DNA from: Geobacillus stearothermophilus ATCC 12980
GTDB taxonomy: Bacteria > Bacillota > Bacilli > Bacillales > Anoxybacillaceae
Direction of reading: 5' to 3'
DNA length: 64,000 nucleotides
Assembly: GCF_030369615.1 (NCBI RefSeq)
Contig: NZ_CP128494.1
Coordinates: 1,817,501 to 1,881,500, forward strand
The position numbers were made by a program, and so were the translations under genes. The notes below the pieces were generated by a model. That model saw nothing but the letters and a program-made list of their open reading frames with translations. It was not told the DNA's origin and made no database searches. Positions 45,003 through 53,801 of the stretch are shown here, in pieces; the first letter of the stretch is position 1, and each line of letters begins with the position of its first letter.

Positions 45003-45165
45003 GTTTCATTCTCCTCTGCCCATGAATATTGTAATACAAAGGCGATGTGATACGTTGGCGGTTGCCGATGCGCGAGATCGGCTGCGCCTAAAAAATATGG
45101 AAACCTTCTTTATTTTACCATGATCGCAGCAGTTTCCGCCATATGCGCCTGCTTTGGCCGACAGC
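45003..45165. other. Short spacer where aroQ (yqhS) lies in B. subtilis
   Basis: Only 163 bases separate yqhT from yqhR. No reading frame here resembles a type II dehydroquinase, nor do I see a remnant of one. The segment should contain the yqhT-efp promoter. Confidence 0.6.
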
Positions 45166-45696
45166 TTAGCTTCCTTCCTTGGCCGCCTGCGGTTCAGCGC
45201 TTGGCGACGGCCGGTTCATTTCCTGCGCCTCGAAAGAAACCGAATACCCGACAAACACGCCGTACAAAATGTACAAGCAGAGCGTTGTAATGACCGTATT
45301 CGTCTCTAAATCCGCAACCGGCTTCACGTTCGGAAACAGCGGATTGAGCAAATAAAACACCACTACCCAAAGCGCAGCGCCATACAACATTCCCGCCCAC
45401 ATGCCGCGGATGTTCCTTAGCAGTGCATAGTAAAGAAGCGCCGCCGCAATGGAAATGATGCCGATCAACACAATAGCCGCATAATTGCCGGCTTTGCCGT
45501 ATTTCCAATCGCCGGCGACCCACGGGATGAGAACCATGTTCGGACTGATTTCGCTGAAGTTGAAAAAGTAAGCCAAATAGCCCATCAAGCTCCAAAACAC
45601 CCCGCCGACAAATCCGGTGATAATCGTTTTTTGCACGAGCGTCATCGGCCGTTCCGTTTTTTCTTGCTCCAGTTTTCCTTTCTGTTCCGCCATCAT
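45166..45696 (-). CDS. yqhR: YqhR membrane protein
   Basis: 176-aa protein with four hydrophobic segments (TIITGFVGGVFWSLMGYLAY, AAIVLIGIISIAAALLYYAL, GMLYGAALWVVVFYLLNPLF, TTLCLYILYGVFVGYSVSF) and charged ends. Matches the YqhR family of sporeformers, unknown function. Start ATG ATG after AGGAGG; either is possible. Confidence 0.88.
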   Translation of the reverse strand: MMAEQKGKLEQEKTERPMTLVQKTIITGFVGGVFWSLMGYLAYFFNFSEISPNMVLIPWVAGDWKYGKAGNYAAIVLIGIISIAAALLYYALLRNIRGMWAGMLYGAALWVVVFYLLNPLFPNVKPVADLETNTVITTLCLYILYGVFVGYSVSFEAQEMNRPSPSAEPQAAKEGS

Positions 45697-45882
45697 GCTA
45701 CACCTCCTTGTCTGTTAGTATGACCTGCAATTTGCCGCCCCATGAATCAAGCAAAAAAATGACCGCCTCTGTGTAAATAATGGATTTTTTGGAAATCATA
45801 ACAGTAACATCAACCTAGAGGTTTCCGGACGTTTCTTGTAGAATAAAATAATAAACATAAAAAATAGGTTGGTGTTTGCCCG

Positions 45883-46812
45883 ATGAAACAAGAGAAACCG
45901 TTATACGGCGGCCAGGCGGTTGTCGAAGGGGTCATGTTTGCCGGCAAAACGCATTCTGTCACCGCCATTCGCCGCACCGATGGAACGATCGAGTACTTTT
46001 CCGCACCGCGCCGCGCCAATCCGACGCTGGCCGCCTTCAAAAAAATCCCGTTTGTCCGCGGCATCGTCGCCATTATTGAAGCGAGCGCAACCGGGGCCAA
46101 ACATTTGCAGTTTGCAAGCGAACGGTATGACGTCGCCCTAGGGGAAGAACAGACGGAGGCCGAAAGCAGTTCCAACCTGACGCTGATTCTCGGCGCCGCC
46201 GCGATCGGCGTGCTCTCGTTTTTGTTCGCCAAAACGGTGTTCACGCTCATCCCAGCGTTGCTCGCCGCCGCTTTCAAGCCGCTCATCCCGGGAAAAACGG
46301 GGCAAATTTTGCTTGAAGGGGCTTTTAAGCTCGCCTTATTGCTCGGCTACATTTACTTTATTTCCTTGACGCCGCTTGTAAAACGTGTCTTTCAATACCA
46401 CGGGGCGGAACATAAAGTGATCAACGCCTATGAAGCAGGCTGGCCGCTCACTGTCGAACATGTCCAACGCGCCTCGCGCCTTCACTACCGGTGCGGTAGC
46501 AGCTTCATTTTATTTACCGTCATCGTCGGCTTGTTTCTGTATTTGTTCGTGCCGACCGATCCGCTTTGGCTGCGGATTGTGAACCGGCTCGCCTTAATTC
46601 CGGTCGTGCTCGGCGTTTCGTTTGAGGTGCTGCAGTTTACAAATAAATGGAGGGACATTCCGTTGCTGCGCTGGCTGGGCTATCCCGGTCTATGGCTGCA
46701 GCGGCTGACGACAAAAGAGCCGGACGACGACCAAGTGGAAGTGGCCATCGCTTCGTTCCAGCAGCTTCTTCGTTTAGAGGCGGAAGCGGAAGCGAAAAAA
46801 GCGGTGCAGTAA
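45883..46812 (+). CDS. yqhQ: DUF1385 membrane protein YqhQ
   Basis: 309-aa protein starting YGGQAVVEGVMFAGKTHSVT, the DUF1385 signature, followed by about five transmembrane segments and the conserved YHGAEHKVINAYEAGWPLT and RLHYRCGSSFILFTVIVGLF motifs. Function unknown; predicted metal-binding. Divergent from yqhR and followed by yqhP. Confidence 0.9.
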   Translation: MKQEKPLYGGQAVVEGVMFAGKTHSVTAIRRTDGTIEYFSAPRRANPTLAAFKKIPFVRGIVAIIEASATGAKHLQFASERYDVALGEEQTEAESSSNLTLILGAAAIGVLSFLFAKTVFTLIPALLAAAFKPLIPGKTGQILLEGAFKLALLLGYIYFISLTPLVKRVFQYHGAEHKVINAYEAGWPLTVEHVQRASRLHYRCGSSFILFTVIVGLFLYLFVPTDPLWLRIVNRLALIPVVLGVSFEVLQFTNKWRDIPLLRWLGYPGLWLQRLTTKEPDDDQVEVAIASFQQLLRLEAEAEAKKAVQ

Positions 46813-46832
46813 TCGTAAAGGGGGTGGATTCA

Positions 46833-47189
46833 TTGCGGCACAGGGCTGTTCACCCGCTCGCCGGACTTATGATTTTGCTTGGGACGCTTGGCATTGTGTA
46901 TACCCTTTTTGCCCATCCGACGGTGCTGTTTCGCCAGCTGTTGTTTGTTGCGCTGTTTGCAGCCGCGATTTATCTCTTTTACCGTTTCGTCTACCAACGC
47001 CGCACTAGCAAAGAACGATTGTCGTATCTAAAAGCGGTGCGGCAGTCGAAAAAGCTTCATCCCCGCTCCGCGCACAAGCAGCCGAAGCCGGCGAAACTAA
47101 AACGGCCGTTGAAAAAGCGAATGGCGACTCCGCATTTGACCGTCATCGAGGGCAAAAAAGGCAAAAAAAAGAATCGGGCTTCCTTTTAG
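46833..47189 (+). CDS. yqhP: SA1362/YqhP family membrane protein
   Basis: 118-aa protein with two hydrophobic segments (PLAGLMILLGTLGIVYTLFA, QLLFVALFAAAIYLFYRFVY) and a very basic tail (KKRMATPHLTVIEGKKGKKK). TTG at 46833 with GGGGG about 6-8 bases upstream is preferred; the longer ATG frame from 46647 lies inside yqhQ. Unknown function, same neighbours as in B. subtilis. Confidence 0.85.
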   Translation: MRHRAVHPLAGLMILLGTLGIVYTLFAHPTVLFRQLLFVALFAAAIYLFYRFVYQRRTSKERLSYLKAVRQSKKLHPRSAHKQPKPAKLKRPLKKRMATPHLTVIEGKKGKKKNRASF

Positions 47190-47206
47190 CTTGATTCTTT
47201 TTTGTT
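47169..47206 (+). terminator. Probable terminator after yqhP
   Basis: AAGAATC and GATTCTT form a 7-bp stem around the yqhP stop codon, followed by TTTTTG. Modest stem, good T run. Confidence 0.6.
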
Positions 47207-47214
47207 TTGGGCGC

Positions 47215-48099
47215 TCAAAACGCCCACCGCCGCAAAAACTGCCGCGCCCGCTCGCGCCCATAGTCAATGAGACGCCGGCGCGCTTCCAGGTCGATGGAAA
47301 AATCGGTCGCAAGAACGTTTTCCACCGGCAAAAAGATGATGTTTTTTTCATGGCGGCGCGAAATATAGCGGGCGTCATGCGCCTCTTTCATCGCCTCAAA
47401 CAACGCTTCGTACAAATCAAGCGCGTTGGCAATGCGCCGTTTCGGCCGCTGGCCGGGCTTGGCGCTCAATTGAACGCCGAGCACCGGCCGTTTTTTCGTT
47501 TCTTTTTCTTCATCAAAGAGAAACAGCGGAAAGTTGCTGAGCACCCCGCCGTCAACGATGAGGGAGGTGCCGTCCCGTCCGTGAAGGCGGACCGGCTCGA
47601 AAAAGTACGGAATGCTCGTGCTCATCCGCACCGCCTTGGCGATCGAAAACGAGCCGGGGTCAATGCCGTATATCGCCAAATCATCCGGCAGCACGACGAT
47701 GCGCCCGTTCGTCACATCGGAGGCAACGATATACAAACTGTCAGCTGGTACATCCCGAAACATACGCACTCCGCGGGCAGCGAGCGCCGATTCGATCCAC
47801 TGTTCAAACACGTTTCCCTTATAAACTCCTAAATGCCAATATAGACGCACCCACTTCCAAACAGAAAACGGAACCCACGACGCCCGTTCATCCAAAAACT
47901 GCTCCAGCCTAAGCTCCTCGAACAACTGCGTCATCTCACGGGCGGTGTATCCAGCCGCCAGTAGCGCAGCAAGCAGCGCCCCGGCGCTCGTCCCGGCAAG
48001 CCGCTTCCAGCGCAGCCCTTTTTCTTCAATGGCCTCATACGCCCCCAGCAACGCAAACCCTTTCACTCCGCCGCCGGAAAAGACGAGATCAATGTCCAT
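47215..48099 (-). CDS. yqhO: Patatin-like phospholipase YqhO
   Basis: 294-aa hydrolase. Oxyanion motif DLVFSGGGVKGFALLGAYEA, nucleophile elbow LAGTSAGALLAALLAAGYTA (GTSAG) and catalytic Asp in LIVDGGVLSNFPLFLF (DGG). No signal peptide. ATG 48099 is chosen with GGGGAGG upstream. Convergent with yqhP, downstream of mntR. Confidence 0.92.
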   Translation of the reverse strand: MDIDLVFSGGGVKGFALLGAYEAIEEKGLRWKRLAGTSAGALLAALLAAGYTAREMTQLFEELRLEQFLDERASWVPFSVWKWVRLYWHLGVYKGNVFEQWIESALAARGVRMFRDVPADSLYIVASDVTNGRIVVLPDDLAIYGIDPGSFSIAKAVRMSTSIPYFFEPVRLHGRDGTSLIVDGGVLSNFPLFLFDEEKETKKRPVLGVQLSAKPGQRPKRRIANALDLYEALFEAMKEAHDARYISRRHEKNIIFLPVENVLATDFSIDLEARRRLIDYGRERARQFLRRWAF

Positions 48100-48172
48100 C
48101 GCCGCCTCCCCTTTCTCGCTGTTTATATATATGTAAGAGAAAGAAAAGGCGTTTAGTACGAAAAACAAAAAA

Positions 48173-48201
48173 GAGCAAGCAGTCGCTTACTCCCCTTGCT
48201 C
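48173..48201 (-). terminator. Terminator overlapping the mntR 3' end
   Basis: GAGCAAG and CTTGCTC form a 7-bp stem spanning the mntR stop codon, followed by TTTTTT on the minus strand. Confidence 0.7.
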
Positions 48202-48612
48202 ATTGCGCTTTTGCACGTCGCGCAGCGCCTCAAGACGGCGTTCGTCCTCTTGAAAATATTGCACCAAATCGCCAATCCGGTCGATGGCGTTCCAACTCAA
48301 ATGGTGTTCAATCCCTTCCACATCGCGGTAAATGTTTTCTTCGTTGACGCCAATGAGGCGAAGAAACTGCTCAAGCAGCTCATGGCGGTACACAAGCCGT
48401 TGGCCGATTTTTTTTCCTTTCGGCGTCAAGACAAGGCCGCGGTACTTTTCATACACCAAATATTCATCTTTATCGAGCTTTTGCACCATTTTCGTCACTG
48501 AAGAAGGGTGAACGGACAACGCTTCCGCGATGTCCGAAACGCGGGCATAGCCTTTTTCTTCAATCAACAAGTAAATTTGTTCAATATAATCTTCCATGCT
48601 CGGTGTCGGCAA
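48187..48612 (-). CDS. mntR: Manganese-responsive repressor MntR
   Basis: 141-aa DtxR-family regulator that represses Mn uptake genes when Mn-bound. HTH domain [40 protein letters not shown]; metal site residues in [20 protein letters not shown] and [10 protein letters not shown] (His, Glu, His). TTG start at 48612 with GGAGGGG 8 bases upstream; homologous to the ATG of B. subtilis MntR. Confidence 0.96.
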   Translation of the reverse strand: MPTPSMEDYIEQIYLLIEEKGYARVSDIAEALSVHPSSVTKMVQKLDKDEYLVYEKYRGLVLTPKGKKIGQRLVYRHELLEQFLRLIGVNEENIYRDVEGIEHHLSWNAIDRIGDLVQYFQEDERRLEALRDVQKRNEQGE

Positions 48613-48739
48613 CGTTTGTCCCCTCCTGCAACGTTTGCCTGCCGCCAGCAAATCCCCCGGCCTATACCGTCACTCCGATGCGTCGGCCCTTTTGGCAGAC
48701 AAAAAGAGCAATCATTTCTATTGTACCATAAAAGGGGCA

Positions 48740-48973
48740 TTACGTAAAATACTGCACCTCAGCCGCCGGGAAAAAGCGGGTAATGTACGAACGCATCGTT
48801 TCCTCCAGCTCCTGCGCCTCCTCGTCACGATACACGTATTTGCCGATGCCGTACCGCCCCCACTTATACTTGCGCTTCGATTCGTCCAAATCGAGCTTGG
48901 TTTTCGGGTAACGCTGCTCGATGACCCGCTTGGCCGGCTTGGTAAACCGATGCTGGATGAGCTCAAACGTCAA
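48740..48973 (-). pseudogene. splB: C-terminal remnant of spore photoproduct lyase
   Basis: About 77 codons, LTFELIQHRFTKPAKRVIEQ, RYPKTKLDLDESKRKYKWGR and YGIGKYVYRDEEAQELE to a final EVQYFT, match the end of SplB, the radical-SAM enzyme that reverses the spore photoproduct in UV-damaged spore DNA. The first ~260 residues, including the CxxxCxxC iron-sulfur motif, are missing; sequence upstream (a nominal frame to 49036) is unrelated. No function as a lyase is possible. Confidence 0.85.
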
Positions 48974-49081
48974 ACTAGATAAATCCACTCCTTTCAAAAC
49001 ATTCGTACTCCTTTGCGATTTGCCATGACAGCTCATAAACGCAATGATACAATAAAACTAAGCTGAAAGGGGGGATGCAGA

Positions 49082-49459
49082 ATGTCTCACGAGCTTGTCG
49101 AATTGCTTCGCTCAGTGCTGAAAGAGGAGTTGCAGCCGATTCATGAACGCCTCGACCGACTAGAAGCCGGACAACAGCGCCTCGAAGAACGGCAACAACG
49201 CCTCGAAGAACGACAACAGCGCCTCGAAGAACGACAACAGCGCCTCGAGGAAAAGTTGGACCATTTCATCATCGAAACGCGCAGCCATTTCAAAAAAATC
49301 GAGGACGAGCTGGCTGAGCATCGGCGTATGTTCGAGATACTGTCACATGATTGGCGTAACGCGAACATTGCGATTGAATATTTAAATCATAAGATCGGCC
49401 AGCACGATCTGGAAATGTATCAACTCAAAAAGCGGCTCGAACTCCAAGAAACAAAATAA
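49082..49459 (+). CDS. Heptad-repeat coiled-coil protein
   Basis: 125-aa acidic/basic protein, start ATG 49082 with AAGGGGGG upstream. Residues about 31-58 are four perfect QQRLEER-type heptads, encoded by four nearly identical 21-base units; the remainder (LDHFIIETRSHFKKIEDELA, HDLEMYQLKKRLELQETK) is also predicted coiled coil. No signal or membrane segment. Similar hypothetical proteins occur in Geobacillus; function unknown. Repeat number is likely to vary between strains. Confidence 0.75.
   Translation: MSHELVELLRSVLKEELQPIHERLDRLEAGQQRLEERQQRLEERQQRLEERQQRLEEKLDHFIIETRSHFKKIEDELAEHRRMFEILSHDWRNANIAIEYLNHKIGQHDLEMYQLKKRLELQETK
49172..49255 (+). repeat. Four tandem 21-bp units inside the coiled-coil gene
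   Basis: Units begin at 49172, 49193, 49214 and 49235 and read CAACAGCGCCTCGAAGAACG with 0-3 differences. As the unit is a multiple of three, copy-number change keeps the frame. Confidence 0.9.
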
Positions 49460-49503
49460 AAGCGTATGCCCGATGACCGGCGCATACGCTCTAACTGCTT
49501 AGC

Positions 49504-49862
49504 TTACCCACGCTTGCGAATGCGGAAATTGTCTTCCAACAGCACCCAGTTTTCCGGATACGGATACCCGAGCACCCAGTAGCTGATTCCGCGCAATCCG
49601 TATTCTTTCACCAAGTCAAATTTCGCCAACGCGCTGCGGGCGTCCTCAAACCACACTTCATGTTGTCGCCCTTGTTCATCTGTATAGCGGTAAAACGGCG
49701 AGGCGGCCGCCGCATCGTATTGGATGGACGCCCCGTAGCGAATGGGGCTAGCCGGTTCGGGTCGCTCAGTTCATTGGCGGCGACAATCCGCTCGAGTGGA
49801 ACGCCGTAACGCTGAGCCAACTGCCAAAGCGTCTCCCCGCGCTTTACGACATGAACAATCAT
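49504..49862 (-). pseudogene. LysM / glycoside hydrolase 18 cortex-lytic protein, interior deleted
   Basis: ATG 49862 with GGGGGAG upstream opens a LysM domain: MIVHVVKRGETLWQLAQRYG, VPLERIVAANELSDPNRL. Directly after it the frame changes and the far C-terminus of a GH18 germination hydrolase follows in another frame: RYGASIQYDAAAASPFYRYT, DEQGRQHEVWFEDARSALAK and YGLRGISYWVLGYPYPENWV to a stop at 49504. The second LysM and most of the catalytic barrel are absent. Relatives are SleL/YaaH-type spore proteins. Non-functional. Confidence 0.85.
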
Positions 49863-49921
49863 GACGCTCCCCCTTTCGTTCCCTCCTTTTACCACTACAT
49901 CTTGGCTTTTGCCTTTTATGT

Positions 49922-49957
49922 AAAAAAACGCCGGTTCCTCTACGGAAACCAGCGTTT
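49922..49957 (-). terminator. Terminator after nrdJ
   Basis: AACGCTGGTTTCC pairs with GGAACCGGCGTT (one mismatch), loop GTAGA, followed by seven Ts on the minus strand. Confidence 0.9.
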
Positions 49958-49985
49958 CATCCATCCAAACCCATCCGTATCACCA

Positions 49986-52559
49986 TTACAGGCCGCACTT
50001 CAGCTGGGCGCCGCAGTTCGTGCACGTGTTGCAGCCGCCGATCTCTTCAACCGTTCCTTCGCGGCAAATCGGGCAAATGTTGCCGATTTCGGAGCCGATC
50101 GTCACATCGGTGGCGCGCACATCTTGAATCGTATCGACAAGCACGACGGCGCGTTTTGTTTCTTTTTCCTCTTGTTCTTCTGGAAGCAGTTCTAGCTGTT
50201 CTTCGATCCGGTTTTCTTCCGCTTTCAACGTCAACACTTGCGCATCGCGGCTGCCGTCGACGTAGACGGTGCCGCCTTTCGCGCCGCCGCGCCATAAACG
50301 CTCGTACACTTTTTGCACTTGCTCGACGGTGTAGCCTCTCGGCGCGTTGACCGTTTTCGACAAGCTCGAGTCGACCCAGCGCTGAATGATGCATTGCACA
50401 TCGGCGTGCGCTTCCGGCGGCAAGTCCATCGCCGTCACAAACCAAGGCGGCAAATGGTTCGGGTCGGCTTCCGGATGTTTGTCCAAATATTCTTGGACAA
50501 TGTCCGCTTTCACTTCGATAAATTTACCCAAGCGCCCGCTCCGGTAGTACGAGAACGAGAAGTACGGCTCCAGCCCGGTTGAGACGCCGACCATCGTTCC
50601 CGTCGATCCTGTCGGCGCCACCGTCAGCAAGTGTGAGTTGCGGATGCCGTATTTCAAAATATCTTGGCGAATGTCATCCGGCATCCGTTTCATGTAACCG
50701 GTGTTGATGAACGCTTCGCGCAACTTTTGCGTTTCTTCTTCCGTTTCGCCGACCAAAAACGGGAAGCTGCCTTTTTCTTTCGCCAGCTCGATCGAGGCCC
50801 GGTAAGCGGTCGTGGCGATCGTGCGGAACAGTTCGTCCACAAGTTGATTTCCTTCCTCGGAGCCGTACGCTTTTTCGCAGTAAATGAGCAAGTCGGCAAG
50901 CCCCATGACGCCAAGGCCGATGCGGCGCTCGCCGAGCGCCTGTTTTTTGTTTTCCTCAAGGAAGTATGGCGTAGCATCAATGACGTTGTCTTGCATCCGC
51001 ACCCCGATTTCAACCGTACGCTTCAGTTTTTCATAGTCCACGACTTTCCGCTCTTTGTCTACCATGTTCGCCAAGTTAATGGCGGCCAAGTTGCAGACCG
51101 AATATGGCGCAAGGGGCTGTTCCCCGCACGGATTGGTCGCCACGACTTTTTGTCCGTACGCGCGAGCGTTCGTCATTTCATTGGCATTGTCGATGAAGAA
51201 AATGCCCGGCTCGGCTGAATACGTCGCACAAATGTTGATCAACTTCCAAAGCTCGCGGGCGCGGATTTTCCGGTAGACGCGGACGCGGTAGCCCATTTGT
51301 TCCCATTCGCGCACATCGCCGACTTCATGCCATTTTTCATTGTAAATGCGCATTTCTTCTTCAGAATACGTTTCTACGTCCGGGAAGCGCAGCGCGTATT
51401 CTTCGTCCTTTTCGACCGCTTCCATGAATTCTTTCGTCAAGCAGACGGAAATGTTCGCACCGGTCAAAAAGTCCGGGTTGTGCACCGTGTATGTACCGCC
51501 GGTGCGCAGTTTTTCTTCGGCATCTTTGATAATTTCCTCTGTGAAGCCGCCGTAGTCAGGCGCGTTTTTGTACCGGACGATCGCTTCGTACATCGTTCGC
51601 TCCCGCTCGGTGAGCGGCGTGAATTTCAGTTTGTCGCGCGCTGCTTTTTTGATGCCCTCGTCTTCCATATTTTCAAGCAGGTAGCGCAAAATGCGCGGGT
51701 TTTGCATTTTCGAGACGATGAATTCGATAATGTCCGGGTGCCAGTCGGCCAGCATAATCATTTGGGCGCCGCGGCGGGAGCCACCTTGCTCGACAAGGTG
51801 GGTCAGCTTCGCAATGTCGTCAAGCCATGAGACCGACCCGGACGATTTGCCGTTCACCCCACGCGCAAGCGTATGGCGCGGCCGCAATGTCGAGCCGTTC
51901 GTCCCAACGCCGCCGCCGCGGCTCATAATTTCCATCACCTGCTTCCGATGTTCGGAAATGCCTTCGCGCGAATCTTTCACAAACGGCATCACATAGCAGT
52001 TGAAATACGTCACTTCCTTGCCTGAACCCGCCCCGTACAACACGCGGCCGGCCGGAACAAAATTCAAGCTGGCGAGCTCTTGATAAAACTTTTCGAACCA
52101 CTCTTTCCGCTTTTCTTCGGTCTTTTCCACCGCCGCCAGCCCGGTCGCATTGCGCTTGGCGATTTGCTCATAGAAAATCTCGAGCGGCTTGTCGATAATG
52201 TCGAGCGATCGAAGGACAATGCCGGTTTCCGCCTCCTCGCCTTCGAGCACGTGCCGGTATTCGTCTTCAATCAACACGCGCGCTTTTTTCGCCTCCCAGT
52301 CAATATCGACGATAAAACCGAGACCGCGGGCTGGGAATTTCGGGTCCTCCTTGATCGTCAACACAACGAAATCGCCCGGTGTGAGCGTCAGCTTTTCCGT
52401 ATCCTTAAACGAATAACGGTCCAACATGACCAAACGGGATACGCCTTTATGGGTGATGTGCATATCCGGCGTAATCGGATGCACTTGCGGAAATAGGCGG
52501 ATATCCTCGTTCAGCTTGTCAATATTGATTTTCATTTTTTCGGACGACGCCACCGTCAT
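49986..52559 (-). CDS. nrdJ: Adenosylcobalamin-dependent (class II) ribonucleotide reductase
   Basis: 857-aa single-chain reductase making deoxyribonucleotides without oxygen dependence. Active-site elements: first Cys in VTYFNCYVMPF, the Cys-Glu-Cys loop in ATNPCGEQPLAPYSVCNLAA, glycine-rich SRGGGVGTNGSTLRPRH and substrate loop VAPTGSTGTMVGVSTG. The C-terminal zinc-like CPICREGTVEEIGGCNTCTN - CGAQLKCGL carries thiols for re-reduction. It depends on B12, like the lost mutase nearby. Upstream lie two NrdR boxes. Full length. Confidence 0.96.
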   Translation of the reverse strand: MTVASSEKMKINIDKLNEDIRLFPQVHPITPDMHITHKGVSRLVMLDRYSFKDTEKLTLTPGDFVVLTIKEDPKFPARGLGFIVDIDWEAKKARVLIEDEYRHVLEGEEAETGIVLRSLDIIDKPLEIFYEQIAKRNATGLAAVEKTEEKRKEWFEKFYQELASLNFVPAGRVLYGAGSGKEVTYFNCYVMPFVKDSREGISEHRKQVMEIMSRGGGVGTNGSTLRPRHTLARGVNGKSSGSVSWLDDIAKLTHLVEQGGSRRGAQMIMLADWHPDIIEFIVSKMQNPRILRYLLENMEDEGIKKAARDKLKFTPLTERERTMYEAIVRYKNAPDYGGFTEEIIKDAEEKLRTGGTYTVHNPDFLTGANISVCLTKEFMEAVEKDEEYALRFPDVETYSEEEMRIYNEKWHEVGDVREWEQMGYRVRVYRKIRARELWKLINICATYSAEPGIFFIDNANEMTNARAYGQKVVATNPCGEQPLAPYSVCNLAAINLANMVDKERKVVDYEKLKRTVEIGVRMQDNVIDATPYFLEENKKQALGERRIGLGVMGLADLLIYCEKAYGSEEGNQLVDELFRTIATTAYRASIELAKEKGSFPFLVGETEEETQKLREAFINTGYMKRMPDDIRQDILKYGIRNSHLLTVAPTGSTGTMVGVSTGLEPYFSFSYYRSGRLGKFIEVKADIVQEYLDKHPEADPNHLPPWFVTAMDLPPEAHADVQCIIQRWVDSSLSKTVNAPRGYTVEQVQKVYERLWRGGAKGGTVYVDGSRDAQVLTLKAEENRIEEQLELLPEEQEEKETKRAVVLVDTIQDVRATDVTIGSEIGNICPICREGTVEEIGGCNTCTNCGAQLKCGL

Positions 52560-52655
52560 TCTCCTATCTCTCCTCTTTTATATAATTATATAATCTCTCA
52601 TGTTTTTGCCAATGTTGCCCTGTCTTCTCTACCTTACCATATCAAACAGAAAAAA

Positions 52656-52700
52656 ACAATATATAGTATGATTTTTTACGAAAATCATACTATATATTGT
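52656..52700. promoter_or_regulatory. Paired NrdR boxes in a perfect inverted repeat upstream of nrdJ
   Basis: ACAATATATAGT (52656-52667) and ACTATATATTGT (52689-52700) each match the NrdR-box core, and their centres are 33 bases apart, about three helical turns. They sit within a perfect 20-bp inverted repeat with a 5-base centre. NrdR is the zinc/nucleotide-sensing repressor of ribonucleotide reductase genes. The pair stands about 100-140 bases before the nrdJ start. Confidence 0.8.
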
Positions 52701-52751
52701 GATTTAGAACAGATCATTTCGTTTTTGTCAAGCAAAAAAAGACAAAAAACG

Positions 52752-52792
52752 GCGAAAAACGGACCAGCCATGCCGTTTTTGCCAAAACAGGA
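52752..52792 (-). terminator. Probable terminator after lipM
   Basis: AAAAACGG and CCGTTTTT form an 8-bp stem with a 10-base loop on the minus strand, followed by a T-rich stretch. Moderate quality. Confidence 0.55.
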
Positions 52793-52812
52793 GCGATGTT
52801 CCATATTGCCGC

Positions 52813-53652
52813 CTAACGCTTAAAGTTCCATTCATCGCTTTCGTATTTCGTCCGCGCCAGCTCTTCGACGTACGCCAACTCTTCGGCGGTGAGCGTGTAC
52901 GGTTCCAATACGATGTTCAATCCTTTTTCAAATCCTTTGTAAAACGCTTCTTTCGCTTCCTCGATCGTCACCGTGCGGCTCGTCAACTCATTGATCGCGA
53001 CGGCTTTCTTTTTAAAATCGCGCTGCAGACGCTCTTTCACCCGCTCGTTTGGATATTTAAACAAGCTGAACAGCAAGTCTTCGTCCAAATCGAGCAAAAT
53101 CGAACCATGCTGCAAAATGACGCCTTTTTGCCGCGTTTGCGCGCTGCCGGCGATTTTCCGCCCCTCAACGACAAGTTCGTACCACGACGGTGCGTCAAAG
53201 CAAACAGCCGAGCGCGGGCTGCGCAAATCCGCTTTTTCTTCTTCTGTTTTCGGCACGGCGAAATACGCGTCAAGCCCAAGGAAGCGAAATCCTTCCAAAA
53301 TGCCCTGGGAGATGACGCGATACGCTTCCGTCACCGTCTGCGGCATCGCGGGATGCGATTCGGAGACGATGACGCTGTATGTCAACTCTTTGTCATGAAG
53401 AACGCCGCGCCCGCCAGTCGGGCGGCGGACAAAGCCGAGGCCGTTCCGTTTCACCGCGTCTAAATCAATTTCTTTCTCCACTTTTTGAAAATAGCCGATC
53501 GACAACGTCGGCGGATTCCAGCCGTAAAAGCGGACCGTCGGCGGAATTTTTCCTTCGCTGTGCCACTCTAAGAGCGCCTCATCAAGCGCCATATTAAACG
53601 ACGGCGAGCCCTCGCCGGAGTCAATAAAGCGCCATACTTCCTTTTTAGCCAT
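52813..53652 (-). CDS. lipM: Octanoyltransferase LipM
   Basis: 279-aa enzyme moving octanoyl from acyl carrier protein to GcvH in lipoate synthesis. Cofactor-transferase fold with [20 protein letters not shown], catalytic Cys151 in [17 protein letters not shown] and Lys166 in [21 protein letters not shown]. subtilis LipM has the same Cys motif. It supplies lipoyl groups used by the BKD E2, by PDH and by the glycine cleavage H protein; the gcv genes lie close by. Confidence 0.95.
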   Translation of the reverse strand: MAKKEVWRFIDSGEGSPSFNMALDEALLEWHSEGKIPPTVRFYGWNPPTLSIGYFQKVEKEIDLDAVKRNGLGFVRRPTGGRGVLHDKELTYSVIVSESHPAMPQTVTEAYRVISQGILEGFRFLGLDAYFAVPKTEEEKADLRSPRSAVCFDAPSWYELVVEGRKIAGSAQTRQKGVILQHGSILLDLDEDLLFSLFKYPNERVKERLQRDFKKKAVAINELTSRTVTIEEAKEAFYKGFEKGLNIVLEPYTLTAEELAYVEELARTKYESDEWNFKR

Positions 53653-53801
53653 CGTTCCACCTTCTTTTCAGAATCACCTTTACTAGTTTAGCAAACAACG
53701 CCGGCCAAGGGAAGAAAAATGGCATCGCGAAAACACTTTGCTTCCGAGCGGCAACTCTATATAATAGGAAATAGCGGACAAAGCGAAAGGAGGCATGACG
53801 G

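Noticed and set aside
49172..49255. CRISPR-like repeat array
   Set aside because: Repeat units are contiguous without spacers and encode an in-frame heptad.
52656..52700. Inverted repeat as a Rho-independent terminator for lipM
   Set aside because: The arms are AT-rich, end without a T run and contain NrdR box cores, and a better hairpin lies closer to lipM.
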